Part shown: one piece after another, positions 23,447 to 31,670 of the stretch | How the letters are laid out: each line of letters opens with the position of its first letter | Numbering within the stretch: the first letter of the stretch is position 1 | Assembly (NCBI GenBank): GCA_009840135.1 | Contig: VXOH01000071.1 | Coordinates: forward strand, 1-48,444 | Direction: 5' to 3' | DNA: 48,444 bases | Origin: Chloroflexota bacterium | Lineage (GTDB): Bacteria > Chloroflexota > Dehalococcoidia > Lucifugimonadales > UBA3495 | Notes under the pieces: generated by a model | Databases searched by the model: none | What the model was told of the DNA's origin: nothing | The model's input: only the letters and a program-made list of their open reading frames with translations | Made by a program: the position numbers and the translations under genes

Positions 23447-23613
23447 GCTTTGGAAGCTACCCTTACTCGGTCAGGCGTTGGTGGCGGCGGTTCGGGGATA
23501 GCGTCGGGTGGAATGGAAGATTCGGGGGGCCTCGGCTTGCCGCCGAAGGGACCGATTCGTCTGGTACCGTTCTTGCCTGAACCTGGTGCGGTTCTTGAAT
23601 TTTTTCCCTTCAT
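23428..23613 (-). CDS. Small basic Pro-rich protein, overlapping upstream gene
   Basis: A 61-residue protein rich in Lys, Arg, Gly and Pro (KGKNSRTAPGSGKNGTRR, then IPEPPPPTPD and a basic end). Its ATG overlaps the stop of the upstream gene by four bases (23610-23613), which suggests translational coupling. No family is recognised and no structure is obvious; it may be disordered. Confidence 0.5.
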   Translation of the reverse strand: MKGKNSRTAPGSGKNGTRRIGPFGGKPRPPESSIPPDAIPEPPPPTPDRVRVASKAKKGQK

Positions 23614-24167
23614 GGCTCCCCATCTCTGTGATCAGGTTCAATAATTCTAATCCTGCGCCATGCCGTCACCGGCTCATCGAAGGTCATTTCTCCGGATAAC
23701 GGCTTGTTAACGTGCTGGATGTCCATCTGTAAAGGATTTGTATCATATGAACCTGGTATCACGAATTCGAAAGACTCGTGATGGCGTTCACTGGGCTGCA
23801 CTGTACATTGCCCCGGCTCCCAGGGTCTTACAATAGTAAAAATGTGCTCCCAATTGATTGGCTCATAAAATGAACTGCCAGGGGGAGCTGATGCCAGACT
23901 GAGATTGTGGACTTCTTCATCTGTGTAACGGGCGAGCCTGCGTAGAGTTACTTCCATATGCCGCACTTTAACAGGCACTCTTGAGGTGTTGCAGGCTTCG
24001 ACTTCCACAAAAACCAAAGATTGTTTAAAACTGAAACTCACACGCTTGTGTCTATATTCCAGGGTCAATCCAGGATTGAATTCCCCTTGGAACCACTTGA
24101 ATGCGGAATAACCAAGAAACGTCAATAAAGCGGCTAAGGTCGGACCTAACCAGAACCATTCTGACAA
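23610..24167 (-). CDS. Single-pass membrane hypothetical protein
   Basis: The 185-residue protein begins with a helix (WLGPTLAALLTFLGYSAFKWF). The rest is beta-rich: LTLEYRHKRVSFSFKQ, VFVEVEACNTSRVPVKVRHMEVTL, and a C-terminal segment rich in polar and aromatic residues. The strand pattern suggests an immunoglobulin-like or other sandwich fold, but no family is recognised. It is more AT-rich than the neighbouring housekeeping genes. It is coupled to the small gene downstream. Confidence 0.6.
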   Translation of the reverse strand: MSEWFWLGPTLAALLTFLGYSAFKWFQGEFNPGLTLEYRHKRVSFSFKQSLVFVEVEACNTSRVPVKVRHMEVTLRRLARYTDEEVHNLSLASAPPGSSFYEPINWEHIFTIVRPWEPGQCTVQPSERHHESFEFVIPGSYDTNPLQMDIQHVNKPLSGEMTFDEPVTAWRRIRIIEPDHRDGEP

Positions 24168-24293
24168 TTAACTATCCTTGATGACCCATTTGTATTTATA
24201 GCGGCGTGGTGGACATTCTACCATAACGGTGAAGTCTCGCTTGTTAGCTCAACGGCCAGCGTGGTATCCTTTTGGTTGCCAATTGATGAGCGT

Positions 24294-24368
24294 GTCCCCG
24301 TAGCTCAACGGATAGAGTGCTGGCCTCCGGAGCCAGAGATGAGAGTTCGACCCTCTCCGGGGATACCA
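24294..24368 (+). tRNA. tRNA-Arg (CCG)
   Basis: Acceptor GTCCCCG/CGGGGAT, D-arm GCTC...GAGT, anticodon stem CTGGC/GCCAG around loop CTCCGGA (anticodon CCG), T-arm GAGAG-TTCGACC-CTCTC. Discriminator A and encoded CCA. A normal tRNA, useful as comparison for the odd ones at 1-3 kb. Confidence 0.95.
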
Positions 24369-24420
24369 CTCCAGCAACAAATTGCTTCGTATCCCCTTAT
24401 TTCCCTTTGCACCAACGAAA

Positions 24421-24495
24421 CGGGGCGTGGCCCAGCGGCAGGGCGCCTGGTTTGGGACCAGGAGGTCGGCAGTTCGAATCTGCCCGCCCCGACCA
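24421..24495 (+). tRNA. tRNA-Pro (TGG)
   Basis: Acceptor CGGGGCG/CGCCCCG, D-arm GCCC...GGGC, anticodon stem CCTGG/CCAGG around TTTGGGA (anticodon TGG), T-arm GGCAG-TTCGAAT-CTGCC. Discriminator A, CCA encoded. Confidence 0.95.
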
Positions 24496-24572
24496 TGCTT
24501 CAACCGAGCATAGACTGACGGAATAATCGGGATTGTCAGCGTTGACCGGCGCGGGGTATATTGGACCGGCAT

Positions 24573-25064
24573 ATGGACAACCCGGATCAACGCGGCGGAT
24601 GGGACTGGCCGCACATTATTCCTCGCAGGTTAATCCTGACCGCTTTTGTTGTCTTTAACCTGGTAACCGGGGCGGCGATATGGTCTGAATTCTATTTAGC
24701 TGCCCCGGGAACTGCCCATTGGCTCATCCTTTGGAGGGCCGTGGGCGGTAATGCCAGCGGAGTTTGGTTCTGGTTGATTTCCGGCCTTTTTCTCTATTCG
24801 GAGGTGGTAACTATGGTCTTGACAATGCTGTCCAACCGGGCCCGGTTAAAGGCGGCGGTGGAGAAGGCCGTTGCGGAGGCCGTGGAGACAGCTGTAGCAG
24901 AGGCTGTGGAGAAGGCCGTGGCAGAAGCGGTGCCTCAAGCCGTGGCCGAGCACAACCGGCTGTGGCGGGAATGGAATGAGCGGAGGGAAGCCGCTGCCAG
25001 AGAAGGCCGCGAATTCATCGAGCCGCCGCCCGAGCCGCCGCTGGGGAACGGCAAAAGCGTCTGA
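24573..25064 (+). CDS. EPPP-tail membrane protein with expanded Ala/Val/Glu repeat
   Basis: ATG 24573 is preferred over TTG 24561. Two membrane helices (LILTAFVVFNLVTGAAIW and WFWLISGLFLYSEVVTMVL) precede a repeat of EAVEKAVA-type units (about residues 98-127). The tail is NRLWREWNERREAAAREGRE then FIEPPPEPP. Architecture and tail match 18675-19145, but the linker is an expanded amphipathic repeat whose DNA is also repetitive. It is 55 bases before the Ldh2-family gene on the same strand, perhaps in one transcript. Function unknown. Confidence 0.65.
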   Translation: MDNPDQRGGWDWPHIIPRRLILTAFVVFNLVTGAAIWSEFYLAAPGTAHWLILWRAVGGNASGVWFWLISGLFLYSEVVTMVLTMLSNRARLKAAVEKAVAEAVETAVAEAVEKAVAEAVPQAVAEHNRLWREWNERREAAAREGREFIEPPPEPPLGNGKSV

Positions 25065-25119
25065 AATCAGGCAAGCAATAGACTACTCCCAACAATCAAC
25101 GCGCCCGGAGGTTCGTCCC

Positions 25120-26172
25120 ATGCCAGTATTTCCCCATGAATACCTGGAAAAAGTTGCCTACCATGTTTACGTCGCCAAGGGCACGCCTGAAGAGGAGGCG
25201 GAAATTGTCGCCACCCACCAGGTCAAGTCCAACCTGGTAGGTCACGACTCTCACGGCATTATCCAGTTGCTGGAATACTGCAGCCGAATTGACCGGGGCC
25301 ATATCGTCCCCGGGGCTCCCTTCGAGGTGGAGCGGGAAACTCCAAATACGGCCGTCATAAACGGCAACTGGGGTTTCGGTTTCGTGCAGACTGAGAAAGC
25401 CATGCGCATGGCTATAGACAAGGCCAAAGAGCATGGCGTTGCTGCCATGACCGTCCACCACCAGAGCCACGTCGGACGGGTGGGTGACTACCCGACCATG
25501 GCACTGAATGAGGGGATGATCGGCCTGGTGACCGCAGACTCCGGGGCCGGTCCCAAGAACGCCGCCCCCTTTGGCGGGCGGGCACGCCGCCTGGGAACCA
25601 ATCCCATCTGCATCGGGGTTCCCAGCGACCTGCCCGGGCCGGTGCTGCTGGACATGGCGACCAGCGCGGTGGCTATGGGCAAGATAAACCTGCAACGCAG
25701 CCGGGGGGAATCGGTGCCCCTGGGCTGGATAGTGGATAAAGACGGCAAGCCCACCACTGATCCCAACGACTATTTCGCCGGCGGCGCCATCCTGCCGGTG
25801 GGCGCTGACCAGGGCCACAAGGGCTATGGCCTTTCGTTCATGGTGGAGATGTTCTCCGGCCTATTGACGGGGCTGGGCTTCGGCATTGACCCCCAGGCAC
25901 GCCACAACGACGGTGTCTTCATCTCCGTTTACAACGTGGAACACTTCCGCCCGCTGGACGACTTCAAGCAGGAAATGCGCGAGTTTGTCGAATTCATCAA
26001 GACCTCTCCCCCGGCCGAGGGCTTCACCGAAGTCCTGTACCCCGGAGAGATTGAATACAACACCGAAATGAAGCGCCGGGAAGAAGGCATCTACGTGGAA
26101 GACCAGACCTGGGAGGGCATAACCGCGCTTATGGAGGAAGTGGGGGTGACCGAGGTTGTGGGGAAGCCGTAG
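25120..26172 (+). CDS. Ldh2-family malate/lactate/ureidoglycolate-type dehydrogenase
   Basis: An NAD(P)-dependent oxidoreductase of about 350 residues in the Ldh2 (COG2055) family, distinct from classic Rossmann dehydrogenases. Motifs are GHDSHGIIQLLEYC (about residue 44), VHHQSHVGRVGDYPTMAL with the catalytic-region His, FGGRARRLGTNP and VGADQGHKGYGLSFMVE. The start is ATG 25120 with GGAGG nine bases upstream; the frame is open further upstream, but that part overlaps the preceding gene. The 2-hydroxyacid substrate cannot be told from sequence. Confidence 0.92.
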   Translation: MPVFPHEYLEKVAYHVYVAKGTPEEEAEIVATHQVKSNLVGHDSHGIIQLLEYCSRIDRGHIVPGAPFEVERETPNTAVINGNWGFGFVQTEKAMRMAIDKAKEHGVAAMTVHHQSHVGRVGDYPTMALNEGMIGLVTADSGAGPKNAAPFGGRARRLGTNPICIGVPSDLPGPVLLDMATSAVAMGKINLQRSRGESVPLGWIVDKDGKPTTDPNDYFAGGAILPVGADQGHKGYGLSFMVEMFSGLLTGLGFGIDPQARHNDGVFISVYNVEHFRPLDDFKQEMREFVEFIKTSPPAEGFTEVLYPGEIEYNTEMKRREEGIYVEDQTWEGITALMEEVGVTEVVGKP

Positions 26173-26223
26173 GACCTTCCTACTATCTCAGGCCCTTACA
26201 CAGCAAAACGAGCCACCTGTACC

Positions 26224-26293
26224 GACAAGAGCTCTCACAGATATTGTGTGACAGCTCTTGTCTTGTCACAGAAAAACAGCTTTTTTCTGTGAC
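26224..26293. promoter_or_regulatory. Tandem hairpins with mutually exclusive pairing before the Fic gene
   Basis: Hairpin 1: 26224-26239 pairs with 26247-26262 (15 of 16). Hairpin 2: 26265-26276 pairs perfectly with 26282-26293 and has A-rich/T-rich arms. In addition TGTGACA (26247-26253) can pair with TGTCACA (26264-26270), which would disrupt both. Hairpin 1 may end the Ldh2 transcript; the set resembles an attenuator. Confidence 0.6.
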
Positions 26294-26299
26294 TACAGC

Positions 26300-26326
26300 T
26301 TGCAACAACTACGGTGAGAATATAAT
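26300..26326 (+). promoter_or_regulatory. Possible promoter for the Fic gene
   Basis: TTGCAA (26300-26305) and a perfect TATAAT (26321-26326), spacer only 15 bp. The -10 is convincing, the -35 less so. Predicted start near 26333, about 30 bases before the TTG start codon. Confidence 0.45.
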
Positions 26327-26363
26327 ATGGCCTTGAACATTACTAAGCCATAAGGAATGAAGC

Positions 26364-27521
26364 TTGCAGCAAGACCAAGTTACTGTCAATCGCGCTGGCA
26401 AATACGTGAAGCAACTCGCCGGCTACCGTGCCTTTATTCTTAATCCATTGCCACCCGATCCACCTTTAGCACTGGACGATGAACTACTCACTCTGCTCTC
26501 CGTAGCGGACCAGTCTGTAGGGCGACTCGATAGCGTGGCGGATATGCTACCGAATTCAGACCTGTTCGTCAGTATGTACGTGCGTAAAGAAGCGGTGCTA
26601 AGTTCCCAGATTGAAGGCACACAGGCCACCTTGGTCGACGTTCTGGAATATGAAGCTAACTTTGGCCACAGCCAACCAATCCTCGACGTATTGGAAACGA
26701 TCAATTATGTGAACGCATTAAATGCGGGGCTCGACCGACTTGAGGAACTTCCGATCTGCAACCGTTTGTTTAGAGAAATTCACGGCATTCTTATGCAGGG
26801 AGTACGCGGTCAGGAGAAATCTCCAGGCTATTTCAGAGAGACTCAAAACTGGATCGGTCCCCCAGGATGCACTTTAGACAACGCGACTTATGTACCTCCC
26901 CCGCCACATGAGATGACCGTGGCAATGGGCGAACTAGAAGATTTCTTGAATGCTCAGTCTCCTATGCCGATATTGATCAAATGCGGGTTAGCTCACGGGC
27001 AATTTGAGATGATTCATCCCTTCTTGGACGGTAACGGCCGCCTGGGGCGCCTCTTAATTACCTTTCTATTGTGTGAGAAGAGAGTTTTGGCTCGCCCATT
27101 GCTGTATCTCAGCTCCTACTTTAGACAGCATCAAGCTGAATATTACGATCGACTGTTAGCCATTAGCAACGATGGTGACTGGGAGGGATGGCTCAAATAC
27201 TTCCTGAAGGGGATAGGGGAGGTATCTAAGGAGGCAACAGATACAGCCAGAAAAATCATTACGATGAGAGAGGAGCACCGGCAATTAGTGAGCGAGCGTG
27301 TCAGAGGTTCATATGGACCCGCCTTACTTGATTCATTGTATGAATCGCCTGCAGTCACCTCTCCACGGATTCGCGACACATTTGGTGTTTCTTATGTTAC
27401 GGCCAATAATCTCGTCCACGACTTTGTAAATGTCGGAATTTTGGAAGAAACAACTCGCCGACCTCGAAACAAGGTGTACATTTATAAGCCGTACTTAGAG
27501 ATTCTCAACAGGGAATCTTAG
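26364..27521 (+). CDS. Fic family protein with N-terminal inhibitory motif
   Basis: Fic domains usually transfer AMP or other nucleotide moieties to proteins. The active-site motif HPFLDGNGRLGR is complete (residues 218-229). The N-terminal Fic_N region carries SSQIEGT (80-86), the class II inhibitory motif whose Glu blocks ATP binding. The last 70 residues look like a winged helix (SPRIRDTFGVSYVTANNLV), so the protein may also bind DNA. TTG 26364 has AAGGA seven bases upstream; the ATG seven bases earlier is out of frame. The gene is clearly more AT-rich than its neighbours and flanked by hairpins, suggesting transfer. Confidence 0.92.
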   Translation: MQQDQVTVNRAGKYVKQLAGYRAFILNPLPPDPPLALDDELLTLLSVADQSVGRLDSVADMLPNSDLFVSMYVRKEAVLSSQIEGTQATLVDVLEYEANFGHSQPILDVLETINYVNALNAGLDRLEELPICNRLFREIHGILMQGVRGQEKSPGYFRETQNWIGPPGCTLDNATYVPPPPHEMTVAMGELEDFLNAQSPMPILIKCGLAHGQFEMIHPFLDGNGRLGRLLITFLLCEKRVLARPLLYLSSYFRQHQAEYYDRLLAISNDGDWEGWLKYFLKGIGEVSKEATDTARKIITMREEHRQLVSERVRGSYGPALLDSLYESPAVTSPRIRDTFGVSYVTANNLVHDFVNVGILEETTRRPRNKVYIYKPYLEILNRES

Positions 27522-27580
27522 GATCTTCCTAGCCTTCCATCCATAGTTAATAAAGAACATCTTTAGAACATAAGCGCTTA

Positions 27581-27607
27581 TTAAAGATATCGGCCGATTA
27601 TCTTTAA
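27581..27607. terminator. Dyad between convergent genes
   Basis: TTAAAGATA (27581-27589) pairs perfectly with TATCTTTAA (27599-27607); the loop itself holds a short TCGG/CCGA stem. It lies between the Fic gene and the convergent minus-strand gene and may serve both. Confidence 0.6.
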
Positions 27608-27615
27608 TAGCTTCC

Positions 27616-28341
27616 TCATTGACCACCTCTAACCCCCTCCCTCAACTTCCCCAACAGCGGTATCGCCGCAATTTTCTTTTCGTCCAGGTCTTCCCAGTAG
27701 ATGCCTTTGGGGTGGGGCAGGTCGCCGGGGCATTTGATGATTTCGTCCGGGGTTACTGCGTAGTCGAGAGGCACGTCGTGGTCGGTGCGGGGCAGGTCTT
27801 CAGCAAGCAACTGCATGGGATGGATCGTGGTAATCACCGGAATGTCGGGCGTTACGATGCCGGCGGCGGTGGCAAGCCCGTACTCCAGGTCGGCGTATCC
27901 TCCTCCCTTGCCTACTCGCACTCCCTGCCGATTGACCGCCACCGAACCGGAAATAACCAGGTCCACCTGCTTCATCTCCTCAACGAAAACGGGTCTGCCG
28001 TGGCGGAAGGCGCCGCTGATGGTTGAACCCTGGGCCGGGGTGCAGGCCATGGCCGCCGGGTCCAGTTCCACGAAGCACTTCTCATCCCGCAATCTGGGCA
28101 CGGCCATATAGAGCAGTTTTCCTTCCTCCAGGGCTTGCTGGCGCAGGGGCCGTTGCGCCTTGTCCGGATTGCTCTTTATTACCCGGGCCCGCTGCCAGAC
28201 CTCCAGGTCAAAGACTTTTTCGGCGGCCTCCTTGGAGCCGTAGAAATCCGGTATCTTGTCATGGACCGTTCGGCCCCGCACTACCTTGGCCTGCTCCAGG
28301 GCCGTCCAGACTTCTTCTCTGATGGCAAACTTGTCCCGCAT
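27616..28341 (-). CDS. 5-formyltetrahydrofolate cyclo-ligase-like protein
   Basis: Members convert 5-formyl-THF to methenyl-THF using ATP. Visible: an N-terminal helical region (REEVWTALEQAKVV), KSNPDKAQRPLRQQALEEGK, and VNRQGVRVGKGGGYADLEYGL, corresponding to the family's GxGxGYYD motif. Here the motif reads GKGGGYADLE, lacking the second Tyr and the usual Asp-Arg, so the protein may belong to a divergent MTHFSD-like branch with altered activity. ATG 28341. At 241 residues it is longer than typical cyclo-ligases (about 180-200). Confidence 0.8.
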   Translation of the reverse strand: MRDKFAIREEVWTALEQAKVVRGRTVHDKIPDFYGSKEAAEKVFDLEVWQRARVIKSNPDKAQRPLRQQALEEGKLLYMAVPRLRDEKCFVELDPAAMACTPAQGSTISGAFRHGRPVFVEEMKQVDLVISGSVAVNRQGVRVGKGGGYADLEYGLATAAGIVTPDIPVITTIHPMQLLAEDLPRTDHDVPLDYAVTPDEIIKCPGDLPHPKGIYWEDLDEKKIAAIPLLGKLREGVRGGQ

Positions 28342-28373
28342 ATTTCACCTTTCCCGCCGGATGAATGGTGTCT

Positions 28374-29693
28374 CTAGACAGCCCGCACATAGTCGGCAAA
28401 GCTGCTTTGCTGGGCTTGGCCGGCCATGTCAATCAGGATGTGTTGACTCTCCATGGGTTTGCCGTCCAGCCGGTCCTTCAGCCAGTCGGCCATGTAAGTT
28501 TGCGGATTTGGACCCAGGTCCGCCGAGGAAGAGCCCCCCAGGCCGTGGTCTGCGCCTTCGTAAACCACGAGTTGTTTGGGCGCGCTAATTGTGTCCATGA
28601 GGTCGTAGGTACACTCGATGGGACTCAGGTGGTCGTCCTCGCCGGCCAGGGCCAGGTAGGGACACGTTACTGTCTCGCCCACGCCCTCCAGGGTGAGGGT
28701 CTCAGCGAACCTGTCGAACTCGTCCTCATCCTCGTAGCCGGCCATGTACATGAACCGCAGCTTGAAGGTGGGCGACGCCAGGTTGAAGATGGTATTCATG
28801 CCCGGCTCATGGCAAACGGCCTGCACCGCGCACCCCATTATCCGGTCGTCTATGGACGCCACCTGGGTGCCCCAGAAAGAACCCATACTGTTGCCGCGAA
28901 GGGCAATGCGGTCGGGGTCAATTTCCGGCTGGGCCCGCATCCAGTCCAGGACGGCGCGGCCAGCGTCCATCCAGTTGGTGGCGGTAACGTGGATGCCCCG
29001 TTGCAGAGCCTCCTTCTGGCCGGGGCCGTCAATGGCCAGCACTGCGATTCCCCGCTCCAGGAGACGGTCTCCGTAAAGGGCCACCCCGGTCTCCTTGAAA
29101 CTGTCCATGCCGGGAATGCTCATCACGCAGGGCAGTTGCCCCCGCCTGCCGTTGCCGCCGTTGGAATTGTTGGCCTGGCCGTAGGGCACGTTGGGCAGGT
29201 GGAACCAGGCGGGTATGGCATTGTCCCCAAAGGGAATGTCCACCCGTCGAATCTCGTGGTTGGCGAACTGGGTGTACCTGGTGTAGCACTCGACCTTCTT
29301 GTCGCCCAGCCTTTCGTTCTCCGGGGTGTGGGCGAAAATAGGCCACTGGGCGCTGCCGTAAAGCAAGGCGGCAATGAAGTAGCTTTCCCCAGCAGCCACC
29401 GGGTGCCCCTCGGCCTCGTGCTGGCGGGCCTTGTTCTCCCGCCGGACGGCGGCGCGCCGGAACTCGCGGCTGGCGTCGTTAAATCGCTTTGTTCGTGCCC
29501 GAACCCCGTTAAAATCCGCGGTTGCCTCCGGGCCGCAGGGGCCCAGGGTGTACCCGATACGCCGCTGGTCCCACTCTATTCCCACCGTTTGCACTACCAC
29601 GTCCAGCAGCCACCGCTGGTCCTGCCAGCGCTTCATTCGACGTTCAATGGCGGCTTCCATTGCAGGCATAGCTGAAGTCCTCGCTGCATCCAA
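28374..29693 (-). CDS. Alpha/beta hydrolase (acyl-peptidase/FrsA-like)
   Basis: A 439-residue protein with a helical N-terminal cap region of about 170 residues and a C-terminal hydrolase domain. The nucleophile elbow is RGNSMGSFWG, the acid is in LALAGEDDHLSP and the His in YEGADHGLGG, so the triad is complete. An oxyanion-type segment (PCVMSIPGMDSFKE) precedes it. The layout resembles 2,6-dihydropseudooxynicotine hydrolase and FrsA-like enzymes. The substrate is unknown. It starts 32 bases upstream of the cyclo-ligase-like gene and is probably co-transcribed with it. Confidence 0.88.
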   Translation of the reverse strand: MDAARTSAMPAMEAAIERRMKRWQDQRWLLDVVVQTVGIEWDQRRIGYTLGPCGPEATADFNGVRARTKRFNDASREFRRAAVRRENKARQHEAEGHPVAAGESYFIAALLYGSAQWPIFAHTPENERLGDKKVECYTRYTQFANHEIRRVDIPFGDNAIPAWFHLPNVPYGQANNSNGGNGRRGQLPCVMSIPGMDSFKETGVALYGDRLLERGIAVLAIDGPGQKEALQRGIHVTATNWMDAGRAVLDWMRAQPEIDPDRIALRGNSMGSFWGTQVASIDDRIMGCAVQAVCHEPGMNTIFNLASPTFKLRFMYMAGYEDEDEFDRFAETLTLEGVGETVTCPYLALAGEDDHLSPIECTYDLMDTISAPKQLVVYEGADHGLGGSSSADLGPNPQTYMADWLKDRLDGKPMESQHILIDMAGQAQQSSFADYVRAV

Positions 29694-29905
29694 AATTTCC
29701 CCAATTATAGCGGGAAAATTACCGAGGGGCGCGACTTACCCTCAAGATCAGTACAGGTACGTCTTCGGGCAGGAATTGGGCAACCATCATGGGTTGATTT
29801 TCCGTAGATTAAAGGCGCCTGCTCCCTTCCTTGAATAAAGCCACCAGTGCGCTTATCATCAATTCCAGTTGAGCGATTGCAGCCTCCCGAAAAGCAGGTG
29901 TTGTA

Positions 29906-30565
29906 ATGACTACCCAGGAAAAAGTTCCGGCGGCGGTTCCCGCAAATCCGGAAACAGTGGCGTCCGCACCCAGGAAACGCAGATTCACCGTAGCGGAGTA
30001 CTATCGTATGGCGGAGGTGGGCATTCTCCGACCCGAGGAGCGAGTGGAACTTATTGAGGGGGAAATCATAGTAATGCCGCCCATAGGCCCGGAACACTCC
30101 GGAGAGGTGAACCGTTTGAATCATCGGTTTTCCCATCTGGATAATGACCGTTTCATCGTCCATGTCCAAAACCCGGTTCAGCTGGGCGACGGTTCCGAAA
30201 TTGAGCCGGATGTTGCCCTGTTGCGCTACCGGGATGATTACTACGGCGCCGCTCACCCCACTCCGGCAGACGTGCTGCTTGTTATAGAGGTAGCGGATTC
30301 TTCCCTGGAATTTGACCGGGGCGTTAAGGCTCATATATACGGTCGCGCCGGCGTGCCGGAAACCTGGGTAAAGAACCTGCCCGAGGATTGCATTGAGCGG
30401 TTCACCGAACCGGGCCCTGAGGGTTACGCCCGGCACACCGTCCACCGGAGAGGAGATACGTTGTCCCCGGTGTCGCTTCCGGACCTCGAGTTGTCTGTTG
30501 ATGAGTTGCTCCCGCCTGTGCCGGAGGAGGAACCGCCCGCGGAGCAGGTCACCAATACCGGGTAA
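29906..30565 (+). CDS. Uma2 family (DUF820) endonuclease-like protein
   Basis: A 219-residue PD-(D/E)XK-fold protein. Motifs: FTVAEYYRMAEVGILRPEERVELIEGEIIVMPPIGPEHS, cut here into its parts: the ERVELIEGEI strand, then SEIEPDVALLR, LLVIEVADSS and DRGVKAHIYGRAGVPETWV. The Asp, Glu and Lys of the fold are in place. These proteins are abundant in cyanobacteria and Chloroflexota and are thought to be transposon-derived nucleases; their real role is unknown. The C-terminal tail is Pro/Glu-rich (PPVPEEEPPAEQ). ATG 29906. Confidence 0.88.
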   Translation: MTTQEKVPAAVPANPETVASAPRKRRFTVAEYYRMAEVGILRPEERVELIEGEIIVMPPIGPEHSGEVNRLNHRFSHLDNDRFIVHVQNPVQLGDGSEIEPDVALLRYRDDYYGAAHPTPADVLLVIEVADSSLEFDRGVKAHIYGRAGVPETWVKNLPEDCIERFTEPGPEGYARHTVHRRGDTLSPVSLPDLELSVDELLPPVPEEEPPAEQVTNTG

Positions 30566-30615
30566 ACGTCCGAAAGTTCTATTTCGTTAGTCATATCGGG
30601 AGGGACCATCCCCAA

Positions 30616-31626
30616 ATGATCAGGGAAGCCATAGACATAGTGGTGTCCGGCCACTCGTTGAACCGGGAGCAGGCCACCGAGGTGATGCAGGAAATCATGG
30701 AAGGCGATGCAACTCCCGCCCAGTTGGGAGCCTTCCTCACCGGCCTGCGCCTCAAGGGCGAGAGCAGCGAGGAAATAGCCGGCATGGCTGCGGTCATGCG
30801 GGAGAAGGCGCTGCGAGTCGAAACGGCGGGACCTCTTCTGGACGTGGTAGGCACCGGCGGAGACGGCAAGAATACCTTTAACATTTCTACCGCCGCAGCC
30901 TTTGTCGCTGCGGCCAGCGGAGCCCGGGTTGCCAAACACGGCAACCGGGCTGCTTCCAGTTCCTGCGGCACGGCGGATGTGCTGGAAGCCCTGGGCGTAA
31001 AACTTGAACTGACTCCCGAGGGAGTGGCCCACTGCATCGAGCAGGCTGGCATGGGGTTTATGTTCGCCCCCGCTTTCCATCCCTCCATGAGGTATGCCGG
31101 CCCTGTTCGCAGGGAAATCGGCATCCGCACCGTGTTCAATATCCTCGGCCCCCTGACCAACCCTGCCCGGGCCCAGTGCATGCTCCTGGGCGTGGCCTAC
31201 GAGCAACTGGGCAGCCTGATGGCCGATGCCCTTAGCCTCCTGGACATTCAGCACGCCCTGGTAGTCCACGGCGCCGACGGTGTAGATGAAGTCAGCCTGG
31301 CCGGGCCCACTTCCGTCTGGGAAGTGAAGGGGGATACGGTGAGCGCCTGGACCATTGACGTGGAAGAAACCGGCCTTGCCCCTGCACCCACCGATGCGCT
31401 GCACGGCGGCAACGCCGAGGAGAACGCGGACACCATGCGCAGGCTGTTCCAGGGTGAAGAGGGCCCCATTCGCGATGCGGTACTGCTTAATGGCGGCGCG
31501 GCCCTGCTGGCAGCGGACAAGGCTGCCACCCTGAAGGATGGCATTGAGATGGCGGCCCGGGCCATAGACAGCGGCGCGGCCCTGGAAAGGGTGGAAGCGC
31601 TGGTAGAGGCCAGCCAGGGGAGTTGA
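30616..31626 (+). CDS. trpD: Anthranilate phosphoribosyltransferase
   Basis: Second step of tryptophan synthesis: anthranilate plus PRPP. The PRPP loop VVGTGGDGKNTFNIST, KHGNRAASSSCGTADVLEALG, FMFAPAFHPSMRY and FNILGPLTNPA are all present. 336 residues, full length. GGGAGGG lies before ATG 30616. It begins the trp cluster; trpC follows only after a two-gene insertion. Confidence 0.97.
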   Translation: MIREAIDIVVSGHSLNREQATEVMQEIMEGDATPAQLGAFLTGLRLKGESSEEIAGMAAVMREKALRVETAGPLLDVVGTGGDGKNTFNISTAAAFVAAASGARVAKHGNRAASSSCGTADVLEALGVKLELTPEGVAHCIEQAGMGFMFAPAFHPSMRYAGPVRREIGIRTVFNILGPLTNPARAQCMLLGVAYEQLGSLMADALSLLDIQHALVVHGADGVDEVSLAGPTSVWEVKGDTVSAWTIDVEETGLAPAPTDALHGGNAEENADTMRRLFQGEEGPIRDAVLLNGGAALLAADKAATLKDGIEMAARAIDSGAALERVEALVEASQGS

Positions 31627-31670
31627 GGTAGAATTTGCCTTCCCTGAACTATACCTTGAGGTAAGACAAT

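Noticed and set aside
29705-30445. 246-residue minus-strand frame opposite the Uma2 gene
   Set aside because: Antisense shadow of a clear Uma2 protein.
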